Below, piece after piece: positions 18,800 through 27,870 of a DNA stretch of 39,822 nucleotides. Source of the stretch: Strigomonas culicis (taxonomy: Eukaryota > Euglenozoa > Kinetoplastea > Trypanosomatida > Trypanosomatidae); assembly GCA_000482145.1 (NCBI GenBank), contig AUXH01000112.1, positions 1 to 39,822 of the forward strand, written 5' to 3'. The translations under genes and the position numbers were made by a program. Numbering within the stretch: position 1 is the first letter of the stretch; the number at the start of each line of letters is the position of its first letter. The notes beneath the pieces were generated by a model. It saw only the letters and a program-made list of their open reading frames with translations, ran no database searches and was not told where the DNA came from.

Positions 18800-21283
18800 C
18801 TATACATAAATGAATTCTGATTGTTTCTTGGTTTGTATCAGCTCCTTTTCCCTCCATCGCGATTGAAACTCCGTCTCTGTCACCTTCACATCTGTTGAAG
18901 GTTTCAGTACAGCCGTTTCGGTGTCTTTGCAGCTGAAAATGGCGGAGGACTGCTGAACCTCTACAAACTGAAAAGACATCTCCTCACCGGGGCCGCAGCG
19001 CGCAGGTGGTTTACTGATGATGGTAGACAAGACGTACGGAAGAGGGCCCGGCTGCTTGTTCTCCACACAGGGCACAATGTAGTACGGACTGCCACTCGCA
19101 GTTAAGGTCGTGCCGAGGGCCGCCTCGCGCTCGCACATGTACAGCTGCTGTTGCGGCACCTTAAAGATGTCCGGGGCGTTATTGCCCTGCACCCACGCGG
19201 CCCTGTCCTTCTTCTTCTTGTTGGTGGCGTAGAGCTGCACGCCGATGGCCGCATAGGCCTCCTCGTTCGAGATGGACCCCCGCTGGGGCGGCGCCACGGC
19301 GCCCTTGCTGTCGCGGCGCGCCTCCTTCCTCGTGGCAAGCAAGACATCCGGCTGCTGCACGGAGAAGATCACCCGCGTGTCGCTCTTCACCGTCATCTTG
19401 ATACACACGTTCGGCCGCGCGCCATTGAACGCCCCCTTTGCGCGTATCTCCGCGTTGGTGTTGACGGGGTACAGCAGGAAGCCGGAGTGGAAGTACCGCG
19501 AGACGTCCGCGGCCTCCATCCACAGCACGGACGTCTCGTCGAGCCCGAAGACGATGCTCCAGACGTCATCCACCCACGGCTTCTTCGCGTCCGTCCACAC
19601 CTTGAGCCACTTGCCGGTGCGATCCAGGAAGCTGTTCTGCTCCCCCTGAGCGGCCTGGCGAATGCGCAGCAGGGTGCACTTGCCGACCGTCTCGAGGCCG
19701 AGGACGCGGACGCCGTGGCCGGGCTGCAGGCCCAGCTCCTCGTAGGAGGCGGCGAGCTCGTCCTTGTTCGGCTGCGCCGTCATCTTGTGGAGCGGAAAGG
19801 TCCGCAGGATGACGTGGCCCGAGCGCCGCAGGTGGGCGCGCAGTGTCTCCACGAAGGTGTGCACCTCGGCGCTGCTCGGCCGCGGCAACGGCCACACGCT
19901 GCTGAGGGAGGTGCACGGGCAGCCGGAAAAGTCCATGAGCGTGTTCTCGACCGACGAGAGCTGCATGGCGGAGTAGGACCCAAAGTGCTTCGCGTACGCC
20001 TTCTCGAGGACGGAGACCCACAGGGCCTGGATGTCGTCCCCACACGTCGCGAACTCCGGCGCGTGGGCGGACGCCGGGAAGTACTTGTCGACGATCGTGC
20101 CGGTCCACCAGCCGGAGCAGCACAGCTGCACCCGATACGCGCCAGCACGGCGCTCCTGCTTCCCTATCTTGGCGCTGTTCGAGTGGTAGAACAGCGAATT
20201 CATACTCCCCGGCTGCTCCGCCAGCACGCGGAGGGCGGAGATGAACTGGCTGTTCGCGAAGCGGCTTCCTTGGCGAATCACATTCGCTGCGGTGGGCCCT
20301 CGCATGAGGTGCACCGTGGCCGCGTGGCCGGGCGGCAGGTAGTCAGCCGGCACGCGCCACGGCAGGGGTGGGACCGAGATGATGTCCACGCCCGGCCGGA
20401 AAAGCGATCCATGGTTGGGGAAAAAGTCGACATCGACAAACGACAGCTCCGCCTGGAGGCACAGCCCCAGTACCGTCTCAGCATGTACGTCGTCTTCCTT
20501 CACCCCCGCCTCCTTCAGCGCGGCCTGGATCTTGGCCAGCTCGCCGTCCTGCTTCGCGTACATGTCCTTGTGGGGGCACACGTACCTATCCGACAGGAGG
20601 ACCGGCTTTGAAAGATTCTCAAAGTTGGTGACGGTGCCGGAAAAGAGCGTCACCGTTTCCTCCGGGTGCAGGACGTGGCTCACCTCGAGAGAGCCGTCGG
20701 AGCGTTCCGTGGCCGTGCACGCTAGATTCGGTTTTATCTTACAATCTTTGCTAAAAACATAACGCAGGTGCATGTCATAATAGAGGGAGTCGTTGTAGAA
20801 GGCCCACTCGCCGCTATCCGTGATAATGCGAAACAGCTGGCCGTCGGGGAAGACGGAGCTCACCATCCCCTTGACGGAGGGTCCTCTGTTTTCGTACGGA
20901 AACTTTCCCCGCCACCAGTCAAACGGCAGTTTGGGGAACTTCGACATTTCCGAGTGCTTTTCCGAAAAGACCGCAAAGTCGTCCGGCATGCGAGACTTGA
21001 TGGGCACCGATTTGGCCAGCACCACTTCCCTCTCCGGCTCCTGGGCCGTGGCTGACACCTTCTCCGTGAGCTGCTTCTTCTTCGCGTTCAGCTGCTCCAG
21101 TTTCTTTCGGAGCTCCGCAATGCGTTCCTGGTTGTTGTGCGCCCGCTCTAGTCTCGCATGGAGTCGTTTCTTCTTGTCCTCCTGATCCTTGAAAATATTC
21201 ACTAAGTTTTCCTCTTGCTCCTTTGTCAACTCGAACTTCTCGCCCTCCTCCTTCGCTTCTTGCTCAAACGACGCGCGAGCCAT
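18800..21283 (-). CDS. calpain-like protein with N-terminal coiled coil (S/N-H-Q)
   Basis: Predicted 827 residues. Residues about 5-75 are Glu/Lys/Gln-rich with heptad-like spacing and should form a coiled coil. A DUF1935-type domain follows (about 125-230, WAFYNDSLYYDM), then a CysPc-like fold (about 285-620) and a domain III-like C-terminus. The Cys motif reads QGSRFANSQF: Ser345 aligns with the catalytic Cys if one residue is inserted (Asn344 if not). His523 (GHGVRV) is kept, and the Asn is Gln543, with the NPWG loop replaced by QAAQG. It should be proteolytically inactive. The frame is open to 21304, but that codon is GTG; the ATG at 21283 lies 21 nt past an AG. This member has drifted furthest around the Asn loop. 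Confidence 0.9.
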   Translation of the reverse strand: MARASFEQEAKEEGEKFELTKEQEENLVNIFKDQEDKKKRLHARLERAHNNQERIAELRKKLEQLNAKKKQLTEKVSATAQEPEREVVLAKSVPIKSRMPDDFAVFSEKHSEMSKFPKLPFDWWRGKFPYENRGPSVKGMVSSVFPDGQLFRIITDSGEWAFYNDSLYYDMHLRYVFSKDCKIKPNLACTATERSDGSLEVSHVLHPEETVTLFSGTVTNFENLSKPVLLSDRYVCPHKDMYAKQDGELAKIQAALKEAGVKEDDVHAETVLGLCLQAELSFVDVDFFPNHGSLFRPGVDIISVPPLPWRVPADYLPPGHAATVHLMRGPTAANVIRQGSRFANSQFISALRVLAEQPGSMNSLFYHSNSAKIGKQERRAGAYRVQLCCSGWWTGTIVDKYFPASAHAPEFATCGDDIQALWVSVLEKAYAKHFGSYSAMQLSSVENTLMDFSGCPCTSLSSVWPLPRPSSAEVHTFVETLRAHLRRSGHVILRTFPLHKMTAQPNKDELAASYEELGLQPGHGVRVLGLETVGKCTLLRIRQAAQGEQNSFLDRTGKWLKVWTDAKKPWVDDVWSIVFGLDETSVLWMEAADVSRYFHSGFLLYPVNTNAEIRAKGAFNGARPNVCIKMTVKSDTRVIFSVQQPDVLLATRKEARRDSKGAVAPPQRGSISNEEAYAAIGVQLYATNKKKKDRAAWVQGNNAPDIFKVPQQQLYMCEREAALGTTLTASGSPYYIVPCVENKQPGPLPYVLSTIISKPPARCGPGEEMSFQFVEVQQSSAIFSCKDTETAVLKPSTDVKVTETEFQSRWREKELIQTKKQSEFIYV

Positions 21284-21661
21284 TCGAGAGGAAGAGATTA
21301 ACACCTAAAAGTAAAATGAATGCTAAAAAAAATGAGCTGTGTATACGCAGTAGAAAAGAAGGGAGGCGTAAAAGGGTAACAGAGAAGAAATTTCGAAATT
21401 ATCCATGCAGCCACAAAGACAAACGGCTAGTGACCTTCACAGTTGTATGGACAAAAAAAAATGTAAAGTCATTGCGATGTAAACTGTGATCATATCAGGA
21501 GCATAAAAAAAAGGGCACATACAATTAAAACCACAAGTAGGTACATACATCGAAAAATAAGTAACTCGAGTTAGAAATATTACATACGCCATTGCATTAT
21601 GATACAACAAAGAAAAAGAAAAAGAGAGAGAAAAAAAAAGGTGGAAAGGAACAGCTACACA
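21284..21661. other. intergenic spacer between calpain-like genes
   Basis: AT-rich spacer of 378 nt with the acceptor of the S/N-H-Q gene near its left end and the presumed 3' UTR of the F-M-C gene to the right. Nothing else is recognised. Confidence 0.55.
21305..21332 (-). promoter_or_regulatory. predicted trans-splice acceptors, calpain-like S/N-H-Q gene
   Basis: Minus-strand eight T then AG at 21324-21323, followed by CATTCATTTTACTTTTAG with AG at 21306-21305. Either gives a short leader (39 or 21 nt). Confidence 0.55.
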
Positions 21662-24208
21662 CTAAGAGTCATCAAAGGAGATGCACACACCCTCACCACA
21701 ATGGATATAGCCTTCCTTTGTTCTTCGTTGAAACCTTGTTTTGATCGTCTGGATTTTATTTGCAAAGTCCAGCTCTCTTTTGTTGCGGAAAGTTTCCTCA
21801 ACGGACGATATATGAACAAACCGAACCTGTATGTACGTGTTGTCGATCGCCACGTTGGGCAGAAACCCGAGCGTGTACCTCTTGGTCGCATCCTTTGAGC
21901 GCGGAAGCAAGTAGTAAGGCTTGGGGGACGACTTGAAGGTGTAGTGCAGCGCCACGTCGCGGCCGATGATGAAGTTCAGCTTGTCGCGCGTCTCGTCCGG
22001 GTTGACGTTGCAGACCGCTACGACCTTCTGCAGCTTTGATTTGTCCTCCTCGTGGGCCACGCACAGCATGAGCGGCATCAGGATGTGGTTCGGGTTGTCG
22101 CTCGTCGTGCCGCGGTCGTCCTGCTGGGAGAGAATGCAGTAGGCGTCGAAGGGCCGCTTCACGAAGATCTCCAGTGCGACGTTGGCCGCACCCTTCGTGA
22201 ACATGCCCGCGACACGGTAGTCCATGTACGTGAAGCGTGTGTGGCACGCGCCGCCGCCCTCGAAGAAGGCGAACACCTCGCTCCAGTCAAACCACATAAA
22301 CTCCTGCACGACGCTGCACTCCACCATCTCGCACAGCTTCGCGAGCTCGGGCTCCTCCTTCCACCGCGCGCTCTCCGCACACCACAGGCCCTGCCACCCG
22401 ATCTTCGCGGTGGGGCAGCGCAGCTGCAGCAAGCGGTGGTCCTTGTGGTGCACCACCCGGTTGACAAAGTAGGACATGCCGTAGCGCAGCCCAATGTCGG
22501 TGAAGCGGTTGCGCACGGGCCCCTCGTCAGGCGCGCTGAGGCACACCATGTAGTTGGCCTCCACCTGCCCCTTGAGGAGGTCGAAGAGCATGTTCCGATA
22601 CTGCGGCTCCTGCGTCTCCCGCACCGCCAGCCACTCCTCGTCGAAGCGGCTCGTCGGAAAGCCCACCATGTCCTGCAGTGTTTCCAGCGGGTCGCCGCAC
22701 TGGATGGCGGAGTAGGAGCCGTACAGCTTCGCGTAGGCCTTCTCGAGGATCGGAAACCACAGCTTGCGCACGTCGTTCTCGCAGCGGCCAAACTCGGGGC
22801 CCTTCTTCGAGGACGGCAGGTAGCCGTCCACGATGACGGTCTCCCACCACCCGCCGCGCGCGAGCGTGACGTGGTACGCGTTCAGCCGCCGGTCCTCCTT
22901 GCCGGCGTTCACCGAGACCGGGTGGCGGAACAGCTCCCGCACCTTCATCGGGCGCTCCGCCACCATGGAGGCCGCGCTGCACAAGTAGAAGTCGCCGCCG
23001 TCGCCCGGGAAGGGGTCCGTGGGCAGCACCTGCCCGCGGAAGAGGCGGATCTCCTCCCGCTCTGCCGGGGGCACAAACTGGTCCGCGCGGCGCCACGGCA
23101 GGTTCCACAGAAAGATCTCGTCAATGCCCACCCGATACAAGGACCCGTACAGGGGTGGAAAGGTGGGATCGATGAACTCTACAACACCCTCACTAGCCCG
23201 ACACATCTCTAGCACATCTTTTTCGGACAAAAAGCTATAGGAAGTCTTTTTGCACTTGATGGCCAACTCGTTCAGCGACATCTTCACCTTTGTGTTCGCC
23301 TGTTCTAATGTGGTGTTCGTGTAGCCCGTGTCCACCAACACGGCGGTGGAGAGGTTCTTGTGTCCGTTGATCTCTCCACAAACGAGTACCTCGGTCCTCT
23401 CGGGCAGCACAATGACGGTGGCCTGGATCTCACCGGTGGGCAGCCGCTCCACCTCCGCCCTGGGGCCAGCGGTTACCTCCGACGTGGCACCAAACTGGTA
23501 CTTGACGTTCATCACGTATTTTTCAGAGTCGTTGTAGAAAATCCAGGCCCCTTCATCCGTGACGCCTTTGAAGAGCAGCCCATCCTTGAAAACGGCTTCG
23601 AAGTCGCACGAAACATCCGGCTTTCCGTACTTGTACGGGTCCTTCTTCATATCGGCGCTAGCGGGGTCCATGTAAAAGCACTCGCGTGCGAAGTTGATGT
23701 AAATGTCCTCAAACTCGTCCAACGTCTCGTCGAGCACCTCCATCCGCGGCTCCTTCGGGTCATACACGGGGATATCGCCCCCCAGCTTTCGGTTCGCGGG
23801 CAAGACGTGACTGCTCGCGAGCGCGCGCTTCCACAGCATCTGCTGCTCGTGCTCCGCCGCCTTGCAGGCCTCCTCGAGCTCCTTGATGTCCTTCTCCTGC
23901 TGCTTGCAGAAGGCAACGAAGGAGCGCACCTGGTCATACTGCGACGGGTCCTTGAGGCCCTCCGTCAGGCAGGCGAAGTCGCCGTTGTCGTCGCTCGTGA
24001 TCTCGTCCTCGTCCTCTGCGACGAGGCTATCCTGATTCAAGACGGTGCTCAGGCGGCGAATGCTGCTAGAATGGTTGATGTTCCGATGGCTTTTCGTTGC
24101 CTCTTCGTCCTCCACATAGTACTCGTTGTCCTTTGCGGCAAACTCGGCGAGCATGTTTTCAGTGACTACCTCCTCCATCCCCGCGGCCGTTATGCTGATG
24201 TCATCCAT
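21662..24208 (-). CDS. calpain-like protein with all three catalytic residues lost (F-M-C)
   Basis: Predicted 848 residues. The N-terminal 180 residues are acidic and include a helical, possibly coiled-coil segment (about 95-130). A DUF1935-type domain (about 195-290, WIFYNDSEKYVM), a CysPc-like fold (about 345-660) and a domain III-like part follow. Catalytic positions are Phe407 (GDFYL), Met578 (GMSYFV) and Cys598 (LRCPT), so none of Cys, His, Asn remains. The rest of the fold (LFRHPVS, GWWETVIVDGYLP, LEKAYAK, GSYSA) is well kept and the frame is uninterrupted, so this is a maintained pseudoenzyme and not a dead gene. No acylation signal is present. Function is unknown beyond the family tendency to bind cytoskeleton or membranes. 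Confidence 0.92.
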   Translation of the reverse strand: MDDISITAAGMEEVVTENMLAEFAAKDNEYYVEDEEATKSHRNINHSSSIRRLSTVLNQDSLVAEDEDEITSDDNGDFACLTEGLKDPSQYDQVRSFVAFCKQQEKDIKELEEACKAAEHEQQMLWKRALASSHVLPANRKLGGDIPVYDPKEPRMEVLDETLDEFEDIYINFARECFYMDPASADMKKDPYKYGKPDVSCDFEAVFKDGLLFKGVTDEGAWIFYNDSEKYVMNVKYQFGATSEVTAGPRAEVERLPTGEIQATVIVLPERTEVLVCGEINGHKNLSTAVLVDTGYTNTTLEQANTKVKMSLNELAIKCKKTSYSFLSEKDVLEMCRASEGVVEFIDPTFPPLYGSLYRVGIDEIFLWNLPWRRADQFVPPAEREEIRLFRGQVLPTDPFPGDGGDFYLCSAASMVAERPMKVRELFRHPVSVNAGKEDRRLNAYHVTLARGGWWETVIVDGYLPSSKKGPEFGRCENDVRKLWFPILEKAYAKLYGSYSAIQCGDPLETLQDMVGFPTSRFDEEWLAVRETQEPQYRNMLFDLLKGQVEANYMVCLSAPDEGPVRNRFTDIGLRYGMSYFVNRVVHHKDHRLLQLRCPTAKIGWQGLWCAESARWKEEPELAKLCEMVECSVVQEFMWFDWSEVFAFFEGGGACHTRFTYMDYRVAGMFTKGAANVALEIFVKRPFDAYCILSQQDDRGTTSDNPNHILMPLMLCVAHEEDKSKLQKVVAVCNVNPDETRDKLNFIIGRDVALHYTFKSSPKPYYLLPRSKDATKRYTLGFLPNVAIDNTYIQVRFVHISSVEETFRNKRELDFANKIQTIKTRFQRRTKEGYIHCGEGVCISFDDS

Positions 24209-25038
24209 GACGGGGAGAGTCTGGGGGACCTACTAAACACTAAAACAGAAAGGAAAAAAAATGCACTTAAACGTAATTCAATACGGAGAACGGAAAAAAT
24301 GAGAGGAAAAGAGAGAAGTAGATAGTGAATGATGAGGCACCAAGTGCAGTTAAAAGGGAGAAACCCAAGTGTACGGTAACCCTTACAAAACAGTGCAGAT
24401 ATCAAAGTAGAAGGCACCGTACGCGCTACTCTTTTTCTTCTCTTTTACATTAAAAGTGAGATACAAACATCATGAAAAACAAACAAAACTAGAAGAAAAC
24501 AATGAAAATAATTGATTATTACATCCGGGAAAACAGAAAAAAAAAAGAACAGGTAGTCTAACCACCTCAGTAATTTACTCCTCAACGCTAACAAAACAAA
24601 CCTGTACGGTATAATGAAGTGCGAACAAAAAAACAATATATGTCAAAAAGAGGTTAGAGTACCCAGAACAGATCGCACGCATTACACCAAGAAAACGTGC
24701 AAAAGAAAACAGAATCCTTTTCGTTTGTTTTCTTTTACGGTTGCGCCAGAAGTTTTAATAACATCACGATACTGTTTTTCTACATTGTTAATAGAGGGAA
24801 AAAAGAAGAAAGTGTAAAAAAAATTAAAAAAACGCGGCACTGAGAGAACACGGAAAAGCTGCATCGGATAGCAAGTGTGCATAACTTCCACACACTCTTC
24901 GCTTCATTGTCGCTATCACTTATCGTTAATGTATTGTACCATCCATCTGCCGCTTATGTCCTCTACGCTTCCTCCGGATCTGGGCATGCCTCACTCTCTC
25001 CTTGGTGCTCCACAGGGAGTGGAGTGCTTGGGCGCTGT
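24209..25038. other. intergenic spacer between calpain-like genes
   Basis: Spacer of 830 nt. The leader of the F-M-C gene is at the left; the rest, AT-rich up to about 24880 and then more balanced toward the stop codon at 25039, is presumably the 3' UTR of the MGCC calpain-like gene. Only short open frames of biased composition occur; no gene or RNA is recognised. Confidence 0.5.
24240..24261 (-). promoter_or_regulatory. predicted trans-splice acceptor, calpain-like F-M-C gene
   Basis: Minus-strand eight T, CCTTTCTGTTTTAG; the AG pairs with 24241-24240 and leaves a 31-nt leader before the ATG at 24208. Confidence 0.65.
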
Positions 25039-27405
25039 CTATGCCTTCTGAGATGCGCGGTCGGCCGACTCCACGTCCGAGTCGTGGCGATCGGCCACCA
25101 CCTCATCCTCCACGGGTGCGGCCTCCTGCTCCTCCAGCGGCTCCTCGATGCGCTCCTCCGGTGCCTCCACGATGTGCTCCTCCTCTGGCTCCTGCGGCGC
25201 CTCGTCCTCCTGTGACGCGACCTCCGCGCTGCCCTGCACGCTGCCGCTGTGGCGGCTGCTCGGGGGCTTCACCGCGACGCCGGCGCCGACGAGCAGGCTG
25301 GACACGCCACACACCGGCGCCTCGCCGCGGTAGTGCACCTGCGTCTCCACCTCCACGGCGGGGTGCGCCTCGTCGGGGAAGGTGATGATGTTGCGGAACA
25401 CGCGGCTATCCTTGTCGAGCTGCTTCGCGGTGACGCGCAGCTTGTTGTCGAGGTCGGACGAGGACAGGATGCCGATGGTGTACCCGCGGCTGTGCCCGGG
25501 CTCCACACCCTTGCGGTGGATGCGCGGGATGACCAGGTACGGGCCGTCCTCCGGCCGGAAGGTGTACGTCAGCGCCACATCGCGGGCGACCATAAAGTTG
25601 TACTCCGAGGACGGTGCCTCCGGGTCCGCCGCAGAGTTCTGCTCCACGCGCAGCCGGCCATCCTCCGGGCGGGCGACGCTCAGCATGATGGGCGCGTAGC
25701 GCACGTTCGGGTTCGAGGCGTCCGCGCCGCGCTTGTCGGGCTGCGACAACACGAGCGTCACCTGCACCGGCTCCGCGGCGACGATCTCTAGCACCGCGCT
25801 CGGGTGCACGTCCGTGAAGACGCCCTTGACGCGGTAGTCCACGGACGGCTTCTCCGTGTCGTAGACAACGCCGCCGCCATCGAAGTAGTTGAGCGCGTCG
25901 CTCCACTTCACCCACATGAAGCCCTCCCGCGCCTCCTCGCCGCGCGCGGCGGGCACCGCCTTGGCGGCGTCCAGCCACTTCTGGGGCACGTTCTCCTGGT
26001 CGCCCCACGGGTTGCGGATCTGGAAGTACACCTCGCCGTCGTTGCCCTCCACCACGCGTCCCACCGCGTAGGTGCGACCGAGGCGCAGCCCCACGCGCTT
26101 GTACGTGTCCTTCATCTCGTCCGCATTGCCCTCGTAGCGCTGGCCTAGGTAGCTCGTCGAGTTCTGGGACGGGGTGTTGACAATGACGATGTAGCCCGCG
26201 CCCGTGTACTGCGCCAACTTGCGCAGGAAGCGGGGCGCCGCGTCCGCGTCCTGCGCGGCGCTGGCCCACTCCTTGTCGAAGCGGTACGTCGGGGCGCCGG
26301 TGAGGTCCTGGAGAGCCTGCAGCGCGTCGCCGCCGGTCACGGCCGCGTACGAGCCGTGCACCTTCGCGTAGGCCTTCTGCAGCATGGGCACCCACGTCTC
26401 GCGCGGGTAGTCGAGGCAGGAGGCGAAGACGGGGTGCTGCGCGACCGTCGGCACGTAGTCGTCCACGATGACGGAGCGCCACCAGCCCTCCTTGGACACC
26501 GTCGTGCGGTAGGCGCCGACGCGCCTCTCGGCGTCGCTGCCCTGCGCGAAGACGTTTTGGACGGAGTGCTCCCGCTCCGCGAGGATGGCCGCGGCGGACG
26601 TCAGCCAGCTGTCGCCGAGGTGTCCCTCGTTGACGGCCTGCGGCACGACCGGGCCGCAGAAGGGCTTCACGCCGGCGCGCACCTCGTCGCGGCTGAGGTA
26701 CTGCGTCGGGCGCTGCACGCCGTAGGGGCCCAGCTCGCGCTTGTCGACGCCCTCGCGGGAGAGCATCTCCGCCGGCTTGAAGCGCAGGTCCACGTAGGGC
26801 GTGCCGTTCGCGATGCAGCGCCGCAGCACCTCCTCCTCGTCCGTCTCGCCGTCGGCGAGCGCCTCCACGTCCTTCAGCTCCTGCGCCATCACGGCGTGCG
26901 TGCGCTCCACCTCGCGCTGCAGGTACTCGTCGGACAGCGGCAGCACAGTGACGCCGCTCTTGAACCCGTCCACGGCGCCCGACACGAGCAGCTTCGTCTC
27001 GAAGGGGTACACGACGAGCTCCGCGTGCAGCCATCCGTCGGCCGTCGTCTCGAGGCTGCTCTCGTCGCCGGCGGTCAGCTGCGAGTTGGGCCCGAAGCGG
27101 TAGTCCACGTGCGCCTCGTACGTCAGCGTGTCGTTGTAGATGTACCAGTCGTTCCCCTTCACGATGCGGTAGATGAGGCCGTCGGGAAAGAGCGGTGTCA
27201 CCTCGCCCCCTTCCACGTCGCAGGCGTGGTAGCGGTCGAACTGCTTCTTGTGGAGCTGCTCAATCGCCTCCAGGCGCTGTGCGCGCTCGTCCAGCACGGG
27301 CTTGGCCGGCGTCACCTCGCGGGGAGTCGCGGGCTTCGCACGCGGTGCCTGTGCCCGTGCTGGTGTTGGCTTCGTCTCCACAGCCTTAGATTCACAGCAG
27401 CCCAT
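25039..27405 (-). CDS. calpain-like protein with MGCC acylation signal (S-R-N), CAP5.5-type
   Basis: Predicted 788 residues. It starts MGCCES, with Gly2 suited to N-myristoylation and Cys3/Cys4 to palmitoylation, so attachment to the inner plasma membrane is likely. This resembles the doubly acylated, microtubule-associated CAP5.5 of Trypanosoma brucei. A DUF1935-type domain (about 60-155, WYIYNDTLTYEA), a CysPc-like fold (about 205-520), a domain III-like part and a Glu/Pro-rich acidic tail (about 720-788) follow. Catalytic positions are Ser266 (GHLGDSWL), Arg444 (GRTYAV) and Asn465 (RNPWG). Without Cys and His, calpain catalysis is not expected. Role in the subpellicular cytoskeleton is inferred from CAP5.5; orthology is not proven here. 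Confidence 0.93.
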   Translation of the reverse strand: MGCCESKAVETKPTPARAQAPRAKPATPREVTPAKPVLDERAQRLEAIEQLHKKQFDRYHACDVEGGEVTPLFPDGLIYRIVKGNDWYIYNDTLTYEAHVDYRFGPNSQLTAGDESSLETTADGWLHAELVVYPFETKLLVSGAVDGFKSGVTVLPLSDEYLQREVERTHAVMAQELKDVEALADGETDEEEVLRRCIANGTPYVDLRFKPAEMLSREGVDKRELGPYGVQRPTQYLSRDEVRAGVKPFCGPVVPQAVNEGHLGDSWLTSAAAILAEREHSVQNVFAQGSDAERRVGAYRTTVSKEGWWRSVIVDDYVPTVAQHPVFASCLDYPRETWVPMLQKAYAKVHGSYAAVTGGDALQALQDLTGAPTYRFDKEWASAAQDADAAPRFLRKLAQYTGAGYIVIVNTPSQNSTSYLGQRYEGNADEMKDTYKRVGLRLGRTYAVGRVVEGNDGEVYFQIRNPWGDQENVPQKWLDAAKAVPAARGEEAREGFMWVKWSDALNYFDGGGVVYDTEKPSVDYRVKGVFTDVHPSAVLEIVAAEPVQVTLVLSQPDKRGADASNPNVRYAPIMLSVARPEDGRLRVEQNSAADPEAPSSEYNFMVARDVALTYTFRPEDGPYLVIPRIHRKGVEPGHSRGYTIGILSSSDLDNKLRVTAKQLDKDSRVFRNIITFPDEAHPAVEVETQVHYRGEAPVCGVSSLLVGAGVAVKPPSSRHSGSVQGSAEVASQEDEAPQEPEEEHIVEAPEERIEEPLEEQEAAPVEDEVVADRHDSDVESADRASQKA

Positions 27406-27870
27406 GTTTGAAAAGAAAAGAAATACTTTACTTTTTCTTTTAGTTTTTGTATGTAAAAGGCGCTTATAATAGCGTTATTATTGAAAAAAAAATGGAGGCT
27501 TTTTTTTTTTTTTACGATAATTACTTATTTTCCTGATGCGAAAAAGAAGAGAAAAAGAAAAAAAGTGACTAGGGTAGTGACTCTACGAGAAGGTACAGAG
27601 GGGAGTGGTGATGTGGAAGGAATAATAGCGCCAAGAACGAGACACAACAACACATTCATATAGCGAGCACGGTGTTTCCTTTCTCTTCAATTCACGTGGA
27701 ATCGAAAGGGACAGAACGTTCAGTCGTAGATAGGTATATGATGTACAAAGTGTCTCTCTACAACAGTAACGAACCCTTTCGCACATTCTCTAAGCAAACA
27801 ATGAAAGGGAAGTGTGTCAAGGGAAAAAAAAGGAATAAGAGCATGTAAAGCGATGAATACTGAACGATGC
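27406..27870. other. intergenic spacer between calpain-like genes
   Basis: AT-rich spacer of 465 nt. Several AGs at 27438-27426 precede a T/C tract running to the MGCC start, so the exact acceptor is unclear. The right part is the presumed 3' UTR of the C-H-N gene. No other feature is seen. Confidence 0.5.

Noticed and set aside
19151..20611. 486-codon plus-strand open frame
   Set aside because: Antisense shadow of the coiled-coil calpain-like gene; composition Arg/Val/His-rich with no recognisable motif.
21662..24208. Calpain-like F-M-C gene as a pseudogene
   Set aside because: The frame is uninterrupted over 848 codons, non-catalytic fold motifs are kept, and a good splice acceptor precedes it.
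26356..27411. 351-codon plus-strand open frame
   Set aside because: Antisense to the MGCC calpain-like gene; same mirror composition as the other shadows.
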